Source of the DNA: Planctomycetota bacterium | GTDB lineage: Bacteria > Planctomycetota > Phycisphaerae > WQYP01 | Direction of reading: 5' to 3' | Length of the DNA: 41,951 bases | NCBI GenBank assembly: GCA_021810145.1 | Contig: JAJZJL010000024.1 | Location: 1-41,951, forward strand | Shown: positions 26,150 to 34,502 of the stretch, piece by piece | How the letters are laid out: each line of letters opens with the position of its first letter | Position numbering within the stretch: position 1 is the stretch's first letter | The notes under the pieces: model-generated | Databases searched by the model: none | The model's input: the letters and a program-made list of their open reading frames with translations, nothing else | What the model was told of the DNA's origin: nothing | Made by a program: the position numbers and the translations under genes

Positions 26150-29100
26150 TTACGCCTGACCATACAGACACGGTTCCACACCGATGGTCCCGACAAGAGC
26201 TTGAAGATAACCGGGGGTGCTGACAATGGCGAGTTGTTCTTGAGCGGTCCGCAGGCGGGCGGAAAGCTGCAGGGATTCCAACCCCGTTTCACCGCGGGTT
26301 TGTTCCAGGTAGTTTTGGAGGTACTCAATATGACGGGTCCAAAGCGCCATGTCCACTTTTTGCTTGGCGATCAGCCGTTTTTTATACCAGTCGCTGGCGA
26401 GCACCTGATCGCGCGTGAACATCCGGCGAATATCCGGATGCCGGATATCCTTACCTTCAAATTGCCCATACGCCATGATGTGCAATAGCGCCTGAATCGG
26501 CGGGCAGGCCTGCTGCACCGAGTTGTCATCAAAGTATTGCAGTGCCACGCGTTGCTGCGCTTCGGCTATGTTGAGAATGCCATCAACAAAAACATCCATT
26601 CCCTGAAGTTCCGGCTGCAGCACGGATTGATCAAATATGCGGGCCGGATTGTCGAAAATGCGGCCCAGAAAGGTTCGCATGAACCGGGCGGTGACACGAT
26701 ATCCCAGGCGGCTGGCGGGAATGTTTTTGCCCTCATATTCAAAGTCTTCCAGTTTCTCCAGGTAGCCACCGGCAATCAGGAACGCGGGATTGCGTTCCTG
26801 CGGCTTGAGCCGACACCACAGTTCCGGTATCAACAGGCTGATATCATGGCCAAAGCGGCGTTTAGGCCCGGCATATCCGGCGGCGGTGGAAAAGCCGGCC
26901 AAATCCGTGAGAACATAGCTGACCAGGGCGGCGTTGAGATCCGCGGTGGTTAACAGCGCGTTAAAAGGCCCCTTGGTTAAAGCCCCTTCGCTTCCGGCAC
27001 CGGTTGTTGACGGACTGGCACCGGTCAGTGAACAGATAAAATCCATAAATAATTCAGGCAGTTCCTGATAATGGATTGGATTGTACACGGCCAATGCGCG
27101 AATGCCGGCTTTGGCATCCGGCGGGTTGTTGCGGCGGCCCAACAGCACGGCATCAACCGGAAAAATAATCGGCACATCCAGCGGCAGTGAGCGGGCCAGG
27201 CGGACGCCCATTTTCGCCAGGTACGTTTCCCGTGGATGCGCCAGATCCGGCCGGTATTGCAGATAGCGTGGATTTTTACTGGGTTTGCCATCCACCAGTC
27301 GCGGATGCGCGGAAGAAACCACATATCCGCGCCCGCCATTGGCGGCCTGCCGCAGAACGCGTTTGAGCGGTTCGGTATAGGCGTCAAATTCGGTAATGCG
27401 GTCCACAATCTGCTGCACCGCCTGGGCATCCAGCGGTTCATAATTGGAAAGGAAATTGTCATCCTTGGCCATGTCCGCTTCGGTTTGTTTATCCAGCCCG
27501 GGATAGACCGCATCATCGGGGCGCTGAAACAGCCGGGTTTCCGTGTTAATCGTCAGTTTAACGGATGACGCAGCGGTGGAAGTAATGCGAAACGGCAATT
27601 GCCGGGCCGGAATGACCGTCGATGCGGTAATATCATCTTCCATCTGCACCTTGGCTGCCGGGAAAAAATCCTGCCGGACTTTGAACGTGTTCCAGGCCCC
27701 GTTCGGCAGCAAGCCCACCCGCAAATAGGTTCCCGCGGCCTTACGATCATCCATTTTCAGTTCGTGGCCCGGTTCGCCATTGATGATGTCCACGGAAAAA
27801 TGATGCCGCCAGTTATCACCCCATTCCGGTTGATACAGTCGCTTGATCAGAAATATCAATGCCAGAATATTGACCGGAATGGATGTAAGCCAGTGGTTAT
27901 AGTCATCGGTGTAATCCGCGCTGGGAGTCAGGAGTTTAATAACACTGCCCAGGGATCGCCGCGGGCTGAGTATCGGCCGGCTGGGGGTAACGGAATAATC
28001 ATGCGGCTGGTTCCCGGCTTTCCACCGGACGGAATGATCCTTCTTTAAAATAGCCTCCACCTGATTCAGATCCGCCTCGAGGTTATTGATGTAAATCGGC
28101 CCGTAGATCATGTAATCCGCCAGGCTCTTGCTGATTTCGCTTTTGCCGCCGCCGCTGACGGTGCAGGGTTTATGGCAAAATGTGCCTTCGGCGGTGGTTA
28201 CAACAATGCGGAAGCGTTCCGAACCGGGATGCTTATTGAGAAAAAGTTTTTCCCCCGACGGCGTGAGATATATTTTATCTGCCAGCAGGGGTATGTGGTG
28301 CTCCACGCCGGCTGTTTTCCATGTAATGATAAGTTTGTATAAGTCCATGTGTGCGTCGTGGGGCAGATAGATAATATCCGGATAAAGTTTATCAATGCCG
28401 TAACCTTCCGGCATAAGAGTCATGATGCTGCCGTAATCGCGCACCACATCATCAAAGGTCCGGCCGTTCCAGTATTTTTCCCGATGCGTATATTCCGTGC
28501 CGAGGCTGTAACTCGCAAAAGCCACAGCGCCTCCGGCGTGCTCTTCTTCCGCATTTCCCAGAAGATTGGCGGCAAAGCTGATTTGTGTTTTAACTTCCTT
28601 TTTGCAGTAACCGAAATAGTTGTCGGCGATGAGCGTAACCATCACGCCGGCGGCGCTGCGGCAGGTGAGCTTGAATGCGGAGCCGTTATTATAACACTCT
28701 GCTTCATCTTTCCAGCACATGCCGTCACGCTTCTGCCGATCCGTGGCCTGATCCCAGTGCGGCAGGCCGAGCTGCTTTTTCGTGCACTTGGTAAGGTGCG
28801 GCGCAAGAATCACGCAGCCGGTGTGGCCCGTCCAGTGTTCAACATCCAGTGCGGCATCATTTTCCGGCAAGGCGGGATCTCCGGCATTGCCAAAAATGGA
28901 TTCGACAAAATCCAGGTTGCTTACCAGGCTGCCGGGGGCAAAAAAATGAATCTCCATGGTTTTTTCCGGGCTGACACCCGGAATTTCCGGCACCACAATC
29001 GGCCGCAGCAGCAGCGAGCAAAAAACCGCCACGCCACCGGGAACATCGGTGGTATACGGCAGTGTCAGAAGATCCCTGGGGGCATCGAGGGCCTTTTGAA

Positions 29101-29608
29101 ATAACGCGGCAAATACGGCCGGAGGTACGGCGATTTTGTCCGCCGGTACCGGAAGGCCGCAATCGGTAACGTGAAAAGTGCCTTTGGTTGTGCGTCGATC
29201 ACTTCGGGGGTTGTGCAGCACGCCGTTGCGCAGGCGATAGCTTGATACATAAGGACTCTCGATCCGATCACCGTGGCGGGGGAGGGAAAGTTCCCGGGCA
29301 ATACCGGGGCGGTTCAGGCTGAACGTCAATGCGGGCAGACGCAGCGGCTGACGCAGCGGTCCAAGCTGCTTATTAAGAAACGCTTCAATGCGCTGGTCCA
29401 CCGGTACCCGATACTCTTTCAGCAGGCGGTTTTTCTGCCGGAAGTTGGCCAAAATGCCGTCGGCCAATTCGTCCAGCGCTTCATCGCGCTGATCTTCATT
29501 GATCGCGGAAAATCCCATTGCCTTGAGTCGCAGACGAATATAGCCTGCGAGGTTGGCACGATGGGAAGAGGGAAATAAAGTGGAATCAGGTTTTGCGGGG
29601 GCGGTCAT
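26150..29608 (-). CDS. Probable PPi-type phosphoenolpyruvate carboxykinase
   Basis: A 1152-residue cytoplasmic protein. Size and pattern fit the pyrophosphate-dependent PEP carboxykinases known from Entamoeba and Propionibacterium, which interconvert PEP, CO2 and Pi with oxaloacetate and PPi. The key visible motif is TVSGGGKSEISKS (~483-495), equivalent to the kinase-1 loop SGTGKTTLS of ATP-type PEPCK. Other blocks are HTGCVILAPHLTKCTKKQLG, YFGYCKKEVKTQISFAANL and LTGASPSTTGAGSEGALTKG (~905-925). There is no signal or membrane segment. The start is ATG 29606-29608 with AAAGG upstream; an in-frame TTG lies 18 bases out. It is first or second in the operon, 12 bp before folD. The family call is from memory and the motif; otherwise it is an uncharacterised large protein. 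Confidence 0.68.
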   Translation of the reverse strand: MTAPAKPDSTLFPSSHRANLAGYIRLRLKAMGFSAINEDQRDEALDELADGILANFRQKNRLLKEYRVPVDQRIEAFLNKQLGPLRQPLRLPALTFSLNRPGIARELSLPRHGDRIESPYVSSYRLRNGVLHNPRSDRRTTKGTFHVTDCGLPVPADKIAVPPAVFAALFQKALDAPRDLLTLPYTTDVPGGVAVFCSLLLRPIVVPEIPGVSPEKTMEIHFFAPGSLVSNLDFVESIFGNAGDPALPENDAALDVEHWTGHTGCVILAPHLTKCTKKQLGLPHWDQATDRQKRDGMCWKDEAECYNNGSAFKLTCRSAAGVMVTLIADNYFGYCKKEVKTQISFAANLLGNAEEEHAGGAVAFASYSLGTEYTHREKYWNGRTFDDVVRDYGSIMTLMPEGYGIDKLYPDIIYLPHDAHMDLYKLIITWKTAGVEHHIPLLADKIYLTPSGEKLFLNKHPGSERFRIVVTTAEGTFCHKPCTVSGGGKSEISKSLADYMIYGPIYINNLEADLNQVEAILKKDHSVRWKAGNQPHDYSVTPSRPILSPRRSLGSVIKLLTPSADYTDDYNHWLTSIPVNILALIFLIKRLYQPEWGDNWRHHFSVDIINGEPGHELKMDDRKAAGTYLRVGLLPNGAWNTFKVRQDFFPAAKVQMEDDITASTVIPARQLPFRITSTAASSVKLTINTETRLFQRPDDAVYPGLDKQTEADMAKDDNFLSNYEPLDAQAVQQIVDRITEFDAYTEPLKRVLRQAANGGRGYVVSSAHPRLVDGKPSKNPRYLQYRPDLAHPRETYLAKMGVRLARSLPLDVPIIFPVDAVLLGRRNNPPDAKAGIRALAVYNPIHYQELPELFMDFICSLTGASPSTTGAGSEGALTKGPFNALLTTADLNAALVSYVLTDLAGFSTAAGYAGPKRRFGHDISLLIPELWCRLKPQERNPAFLIAGGYLEKLEDFEYEGKNIPASRLGYRVTARFMRTFLGRIFDNPARIFDQSVLQPELQGMDVFVDGILNIAEAQQRVALQYFDDNSVQQACPPIQALLHIMAYGQFEGKDIRHPDIRRMFTRDQVLASDWYKKRLIAKQKVDMALWTRHIEYLQNYLEQTRGETGLESLQLSARLRTAQEQLAIVSTPGYLQALVGTIGVEPCLYGQA

Positions 29609-29710
29609 GGAAATCAAGCCTTTCAATCAACCCTCAAATCGGGTACTTCGCTTCGCCACCCGACGAATATAGTGCTCGCCATGCCCCGTTGGCAAGCGCT
29701 GTGCGAACGG

Positions 29711-30271
29711 CTAAACCGATTTCCCGTGTTCAGTTCCGGGCCATGACAACTTCAGTGGGCGCGGATAACGCGGCCATGATTTCACAACCCGGCTTAATAC
29801 CGCGGCGCTGCAGACGGCGACCAGGGTAAATGGTAAAACCACACCCAGGGGAAACATTGTGCCCGAATGCAGCAGCAACGGGTACATGGATAACGCGACA
29901 CCGGGAGGATGATATATTCGTAATGCCGATAAAATCAGCAGCGTAACCGCGGCCATTACCACCGCAAACCATGGGCCATGCACCGCCAGCGCTGCGGCAC
30001 TGCCCAAAAATGCGCCCAGCGTTGATCCGGCAACCACCGCAATGGGCTGAGCGATCGATGCGGTCGGCAGTAAAATCAATATGCTTAATGTGGCGGCAAA
30101 TGGTGGCACCAGCCAGATGGTGCGGTGCAGTTGCGTGCCACCGGCCAGAAAATCCAACGCCGCCAGGAACCCCAGCATCATCAGAAACCAGATCATCGCC
30201 GCTATGGATATCTGGCTGTCTGAACGCCAATGTTCCATTGCCCGTTTAACCAATAGTCTCTTTCGCGTCAT
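29711..30271 (-). CDS. HPP family integral membrane protein
   Basis: A 187-residue inner-membrane protein with about five hydrophobic segments. The signature is seen in PPFAATLSILILLPTASIAQ and in YHPPGVALSMYPLL, the HPP motif that names the family (PF04982). Members in cyanobacteria have been linked to nitrite transport; the substrate here is unknown. The start is ATG 30269-30271 because GAGGT lies eight bases upstream; the frame extends 41 codons further without a site. It precedes the PEPCK-like gene by ~100 bp on the same strand and diverges from the YihY gene at 30514. Confidence 0.82.
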   Translation of the reverse strand: MTRKRLLVKRAMEHWRSDSQISIAAMIWFLMMLGFLAALDFLAGGTQLHRTIWLVPPFAATLSILILLPTASIAQPIAVVAGSTLGAFLGSAAALAVHGPWFAVVMAAVTLLILSALRIYHPPGVALSMYPLLLHSGTMFPLGVVLPFTLVAVCSAAVLSRVVKSWPRYPRPLKLSWPGTEHGKSV

Positions 30272-30428
30272 TTTCCGTACCTCAGCAAATACTGATTTCA
30301 GCTTGCCGCCCATGTCGGGCCGGGCCAGGCCGCATTGTAGCACGATGGCGAACCGCCACCCTGATGTTCCGCAATGCCTGGCTTCAAGCGGCAAAACGGA
30401 TTTAACTGCCGGGCCATTCCTTAACGGG

Positions 30429-30455
30429 CTGTCACGCGGGAAAATCGGTTATAAT
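30429..30455 (+). promoter_or_regulatory. Candidate promoter for the YihY gene
   Basis: A consensus TATAAT at 30450-30455, with only a weak -35 (CTGTCA at 30429-30434, 15-bp spacer). It lies ~60 bases before the ATG at 30514 in the divergent region. Confidence 0.45.
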
Positions 30456-30513
30456 TAGGCATGCTTCCGCGGATCATCGGAATCATGAATGGAAAATGTT
30501 CTGGAGAAAGTGT

Positions 30514-31866
30514 ATGTCGGAGGGTCAGATTTCACTACCGCAGGGAGTCCCGGAGAAACCGCAGGAACCGCTGGTGATACGCTGGTTTACGAATCTGCGT
30601 ATCGGCTGGCAGATTCTGCGCGCCCGCATGGCGGACGACCGCACCGGTCAGCAGGCGGCGGCCATGACGTACAACACGCTTTTCAGCCTGTTGCCGGTAA
30701 TCGTGTTGCTTCTGGTGGTGATGTCTCTGGTGTTGACAACGGATCAGATCAGGCAGCAGGAAATGTCGTTCGTGCATCGGCTGGGATTAAGTCAGCTTTC
30801 CAACCGGGGCGGCAACGGGGCCACGACCAAACCGGAATTTCTGGTCCAGACCATTATTAAACAGATTGATAAAATGCGTTCCGTGCTGCGTTCACCAGGC
30901 ACGGGAGTCGTTGGGTTTATAACTCTGCTGTGGGCGGCCGTGAGTTTAATGAATGTTATCGAAAATGCATTCAATCATATTTATCGGGTGAGCGAAAAGC
31001 GGCCATGGCCGCGCAAGTTCACGCTTTACTGGTGTGTGCTGTCATTGGGGCCGCTGGCGGTGGCCGCATCGCTTTTTGCCTCGGCCAAATTTATCGCCCT
31101 GGCCGGATCGCTGCATGTCGGTGCCGGCGTATTTACGCCATTTGGCATTCTGGTCAGTTATGCCGGTGACTGGATCCTGATTTTTGTAATCTACAAACTG
31201 ATTCCCAACGCCAGGGTGCGGTGGCAGGCCGCCGCGATTGGTGCCCTGGCCGCGACATTGTTGTGGGAGGCGGGAAAATATGGATTTGGATTTTACGTTC
31301 ATGATGTGGCGGGTTACGGCAAATGGTATGGCAATCTGGGGCTGATTCCGTTGTTCATGCTGTGGATTTTCCTGACCTGGAATTTTCTGCTTATTGGCCT
31401 GGAAGTGGCTTTTATTCAGCAGTTTTTCCCGGTGCTCAAGCGCCGCTTTCTGATGAGTCGCGGCCACAGCACCACGTTAACCGACAGCCGGTGGATATTG
31501 CCGCTGGCAATCTTATTGGTGCATCGGTTTGGAGAGGGAAAAAAAGTCACAGCGGAAGTTGCGGCCAATGAATTGGGGTTGGGACTGGATCCGGCGGAGG
31601 AAATGCTGTCATCCCTGGCCAAGGCGGGGCTGGTTCTGGTATTTGGTTCGCAGCCCAGAGAATATGTGCTGGCCAAGGCTCCGGAGAATATTTCCGTGGA
31701 GGAAATTATGCGTGCCGCGGCAGATCGATGCCATACCATTACCGATTCCATGCAAACCGTTGATCAAGGCCATGTCTTGCGTCGCCCGCGCCTGCAGGAA
31801 TTTTATGACCTTGAATCCCAATGGGGAAAAAAGCACACACTGGCGGAGTTGGCCGCCCTTGCTTAG
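30514..31866 (+). CDS. YihY/BrkB family membrane protein with C-terminal winged-helix-like domain
   Basis: A 450-residue protein. Residues ~35-330 are the YihY/BrkB (formerly 'RNase BN') region with about six membrane helices: AAAMTYNTLFSLLPVIVLLL, LLWAAVSLMNVIENAFNHIY, RKFTLYWCVLSLGPLAVAAS and WEAGKYGFGFYV. The YGNLGLIPLFMLWIFLTWN segment ends the core. Residues ~335-450 are soluble and look like a winged helix: WILPLAILLVHRF, KVTAEVAANELGL and SLAKAGLVLVF. The true function of the family is unsettled, and RNase activity was shown to belong to another gene. The start is ATG 30514, with GGAG seven bases upstream. It runs toward anmK, 113 bp downstream. Confidence 0.9.
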   Translation: MSEGQISLPQGVPEKPQEPLVIRWFTNLRIGWQILRARMADDRTGQQAAAMTYNTLFSLLPVIVLLLVVMSLVLTTDQIRQQEMSFVHRLGLSQLSNRGGNGATTKPEFLVQTIIKQIDKMRSVLRSPGTGVVGFITLLWAAVSLMNVIENAFNHIYRVSEKRPWPRKFTLYWCVLSLGPLAVAASLFASAKFIALAGSLHVGAGVFTPFGILVSYAGDWILIFVIYKLIPNARVRWQAAAIGALAATLLWEAGKYGFGFYVHDVAGYGKWYGNLGLIPLFMLWIFLTWNFLLIGLEVAFIQQFFPVLKRRFLMSRGHSTTLTDSRWILPLAILLVHRFGEGKKVTAEVAANELGLGLDPAEEMLSSLAKAGLVLVFGSQPREYVLAKAPENISVEEIMRAAADRCHTITDSMQTVDQGHVLRRPRLQEFYDLESQWGKKHTLAELAALA

Positions 31867-31979
31867 TTACTCAATGGCGGTATTTGCGTGCCAACGGCAA
31901 ATCGCCGGTTCCGCCCATCGCCGCGGTTGAAGCACACAGAATGCAACGCCGGTGTGCGGATCATTTCGGAGCATAGCCA

Positions 31980-33194
31980 ATGGCCAAGTTGAAACAGATT
32001 CGCGTTCGCAGCGGGCTGTATATCGGACTCATGAGCGGTACAAGTGTGGACGGTATTGATGCCGCGCTGGTGCGTCTGCACGGTGCCGCCGATGCGCTGA
32101 AAGCCACGGTGCTGGCCCATCATCAGCAGTCCTGGCCGGCATCCCTGCGCATGCGTCTGCTGGCGGTTATGGCTCCGGCCCGGGTGCCGGTGGCGGAAAT
32201 ATGTGATCTTAACATGCTCACGGCGCGGGAATTTGCCGGTGCCGCCAATAAGCTTCTGAAAAAAGCCGGGGTCAAAAGGCAAAATATCATAGCCATCGGA
32301 AGTCATGGGCAAACCGTTTGTCATCTTCCGCCGGTGACGCGGCGGGACGCTGGCAGCACGCTGCAGATTGGGGATAACACCGTCATTGCCACGCTGACGG
32401 GTATTGTAACGGTCGGGAATTTTCGTTGCGCGGATATGGCGGTGGGGGGACAGGGGGCACCGCTGGTACCGCTGGTGGATAAACTGCTGCTGACGCACAA
32501 CCAGCGAACACGCTGTGTGCAGAATCTTGGGGGCATCGGCAATGTGACCTTTCTGCCGCCGCGCAACAGCAACGAAAATGTGATCGCATTTGATACCGGC
32601 CCGGGCAACATGCTCATTGATGCGTTGACAACGTTATCCACCGGGGGCAAGCTGCCGTTTGATCCGAACGGACGGCTTGCCGCCGCCGGACAGGTTCATC
32701 CGCGGATGTTGCGGCAACTGCAGGATTTCGCGTATTTTCAACTACCGCCGCCAAAGACCACGGGCCGCGAACTTTTCGGGGAACCACTGGCTCGAAAATT
32801 GCGTAAAGACTTTCGTACTGTACGTTGCGCTGATCTGCTGGCAACGGCGACGGAACTCACCGCCTGGAGCATTGCGGAAAGCTACCGGAAATTTCTGCCG
32901 CGGATGCCGCAGGAGGTAATTCTCTGCGGCGGCGGTGTGGAAAACAGATTCTTGATGTCACGCATAGCGGCCTGGCTCGGTTTGCAGGGGTGTCATCGAA
33001 TCAGCACCATCGCCGATTATGGCGTACTCAACCAATCCAAAGAAGCTCTGGCCTTTGCGGTTCTCGCGGCCCTGACGCTCCAGCACCTGCCGGGTAACCT
33101 GCCAACCGCGACGGGAGCACAAATGCCGGCGGTATTGGGAAGTATCTCTGACCCGACAATCTCGCGCCGTCGCGTCCGGGCTGTCAAGCCCTGA
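31980..33194 (+). CDS. anmK: Anhydro-N-acetylmuramic acid kinase
   Basis: Cleaves the 1,6-anhydro ring of anhydro-MurNAc and phosphorylates it to MurNAc-6-phosphate for peptidoglycan recycling in the cytoplasm. The 404 residues carry the signature YIGLMSGTSVDGIDAALVRL (~14-33), the ATP/sugar-site blocks GSHGQTVCHLP and FDTGPGNMLIDA, NLGGIGNVTFLP, and the C-terminal ILCGGGVENRFLMSRI. The length is slightly above the usual 370-390. GGAG lies eight bases before the ATG. The last three codons and stop (AAGCCCTGA) fall in the left edge of repeat mosaic R3, so the repeat supplies the stop codon. No other recycling genes are in the window. Confidence 0.95.
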   Translation: MAKLKQIRVRSGLYIGLMSGTSVDGIDAALVRLHGAADALKATVLAHHQQSWPASLRMRLLAVMAPARVPVAEICDLNMLTAREFAGAANKLLKKAGVKRQNIIAIGSHGQTVCHLPPVTRRDAGSTLQIGDNTVIATLTGIVTVGNFRCADMAVGGQGAPLVPLVDKLLLTHNQRTRCVQNLGGIGNVTFLPPRNSNENVIAFDTGPGNMLIDALTTLSTGGKLPFDPNGRLAAAGQVHPRMLRQLQDFAYFQLPPPKTTGRELFGEPLARKLRKDFRTVRCADLLATATELTAWSIAESYRKFLPRMPQEVILCGGGVENRFLMSRIAAWLGLQGCHRISTIADYGVLNQSKEALAFAVLAALTLQHLPGNLPTATGAQMPAVLGSISDPTISRRRVRAVKP

Positions 33195-34360
33195 TCTAAA
33201 GTTTTAAATTATCGTTCCCCGGCGCGCACGGGGTAAAGCTCCTGCGCGGATAGCGCGGATGAAGTGCACTGAGCACCGAGCATTTGGCATTGAGCATCTG
33301 GAACTTGGAACATGAATCTACACTTGCCGGACCCGCCCGCCGCTCCGGCGCACGCGAGACCGCAGAACCTCTGTCACTAATTACTGGTCTTTGGTCACTG
33401 GTCAGTGATGATTGCTTCCCGGCTCGCCGGGATGCGTCCCCCGTATCCGCGTTATCCGCTTAGAGAGTTTACCCCGTGCGCGCCGGGGCGGTCCATTCAA
33501 TAGGACTTCCCAGCGGACGCCAGTTTCGGTTCGAGCGTGCCGTTGTTATGATCCGATCTCCGCTGCCACGACGTTCATTCACATCACCACCGATTACACG
33601 GATTAAACGGATAATGCGCGAACTATGTCCCCTGAGAAACATCTCTCGTATCCGTGCCATCCATGAAATCCGTGGTCCTGTTTTGTAATCAAAGTGACGT
33701 GGACGGCAGCAAACCTTCCCGACGCGCGGGGTAAACCTTCTGCGCGGATGGCCCGGATGAAGTGCATTGAGCACCGAGCATTTGGCATTGAGCATCTGGA
33801 ACTTGGAGCATGAATCCTCACTTGCCGGACCCGCCTGCCGCCCCGCCGTACAAGGAAGCACTGAACATCTGTCACTAATTATCGGTCATTGATTGCCCCC
33901 GTATCCGCGTCATCCGCGTGATCTGCGGTGCATTTAATATGACTTCCCGGTGGACGCCATCTTCGGTTCGAGCGTGCCGTTGTTATGATCCGATCTCCGC
34001 TGCCACGACGTTCATTCACATCACCACCGATTACACGGATTTAACGGATAAAGTGCGAACTATGTCCCCTGAGAAACATCTCTCGTATCCGCGCAGTCCG
34101 CTTAGAGAGTTTACCCCGTGCGCGCCGGGGCGGTCCACCCCATCCTGCCAGGAAGCTAACCCGGTTCGCCGTCGCAGTTACCCGCCGCACCCAAAACTAA
34201 TTCGATCGTTGTTCGTTGTTTCCCGGCGAGCCGGGACGCGTTGTTCGTTGTTCGTTGCTCCCCGCCGCGCCGGGGATCGTTGAGTGTGGCTCCCTGGCCA
34301 TTTTCTCATGGTGTTCGCAAGTAATCACATCCATGTTGCGGAAGCGGCCTCAGGCCCGGT
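33185..34360 (+). repeat. Intergenic repeat mosaic R3 inside a split repeat unit
   Basis: Outer parts (33185-33233 and 34260-34358) match the uninterrupted unit at 15084-15213. Between them lie modules in the same orientation as R1: GAGCACCGAGCATTTGGCAT blocks near 33270 and 33772, and core blocks at 33494-33614 and 33931-34051. GC palindromes stand at 33217-33233, 33472-33488, 34114-34130 and 34260-34275, with a decayed one at 33718-33731. A GTTGTTCGTTG tandem array lies at 34208-34257. Confidence 0.87.
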
Positions 34361-34502
34361 GGCTGTAAATCCCCGGAATAAAACTTGACCACCCGTGCAA
34401 TCGCATTAGAATAAAAGTAGGTTAAAAACTTTTTTTGCGATTTTCGCCGTTGATCCCATATGTGTTGCGCAAAAGCGGCCTGAGCTTTTTGGAGGAAACA
34501 CA
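33195..34502. other. Repeat-filled region between anmK and the S16 protease gene
   Basis: Mosaic R3 fills it to ~34360. The remaining 140 bases hold the promoter of the S16 protease gene. No gene is supported. Confidence 0.65.
34385..34412 (+). promoter_or_regulatory. Promoter of the S16 protease operon
   Basis: TTGACC (34385-34390), a 16-bp spacer and TAGAAT (34407-34412), followed by an AT-rich leader of ~85 bases with TTTTTTT at 34430. Confidence 0.65.

Noticed and set aside
28349-29104. Plus-strand frame of 251 codons opposite the PEPCK-like gene
   Set aside because: The minus-strand gene is continuous over 1152 codons with recognisable motifs; this frame is a shadow without a start signal.
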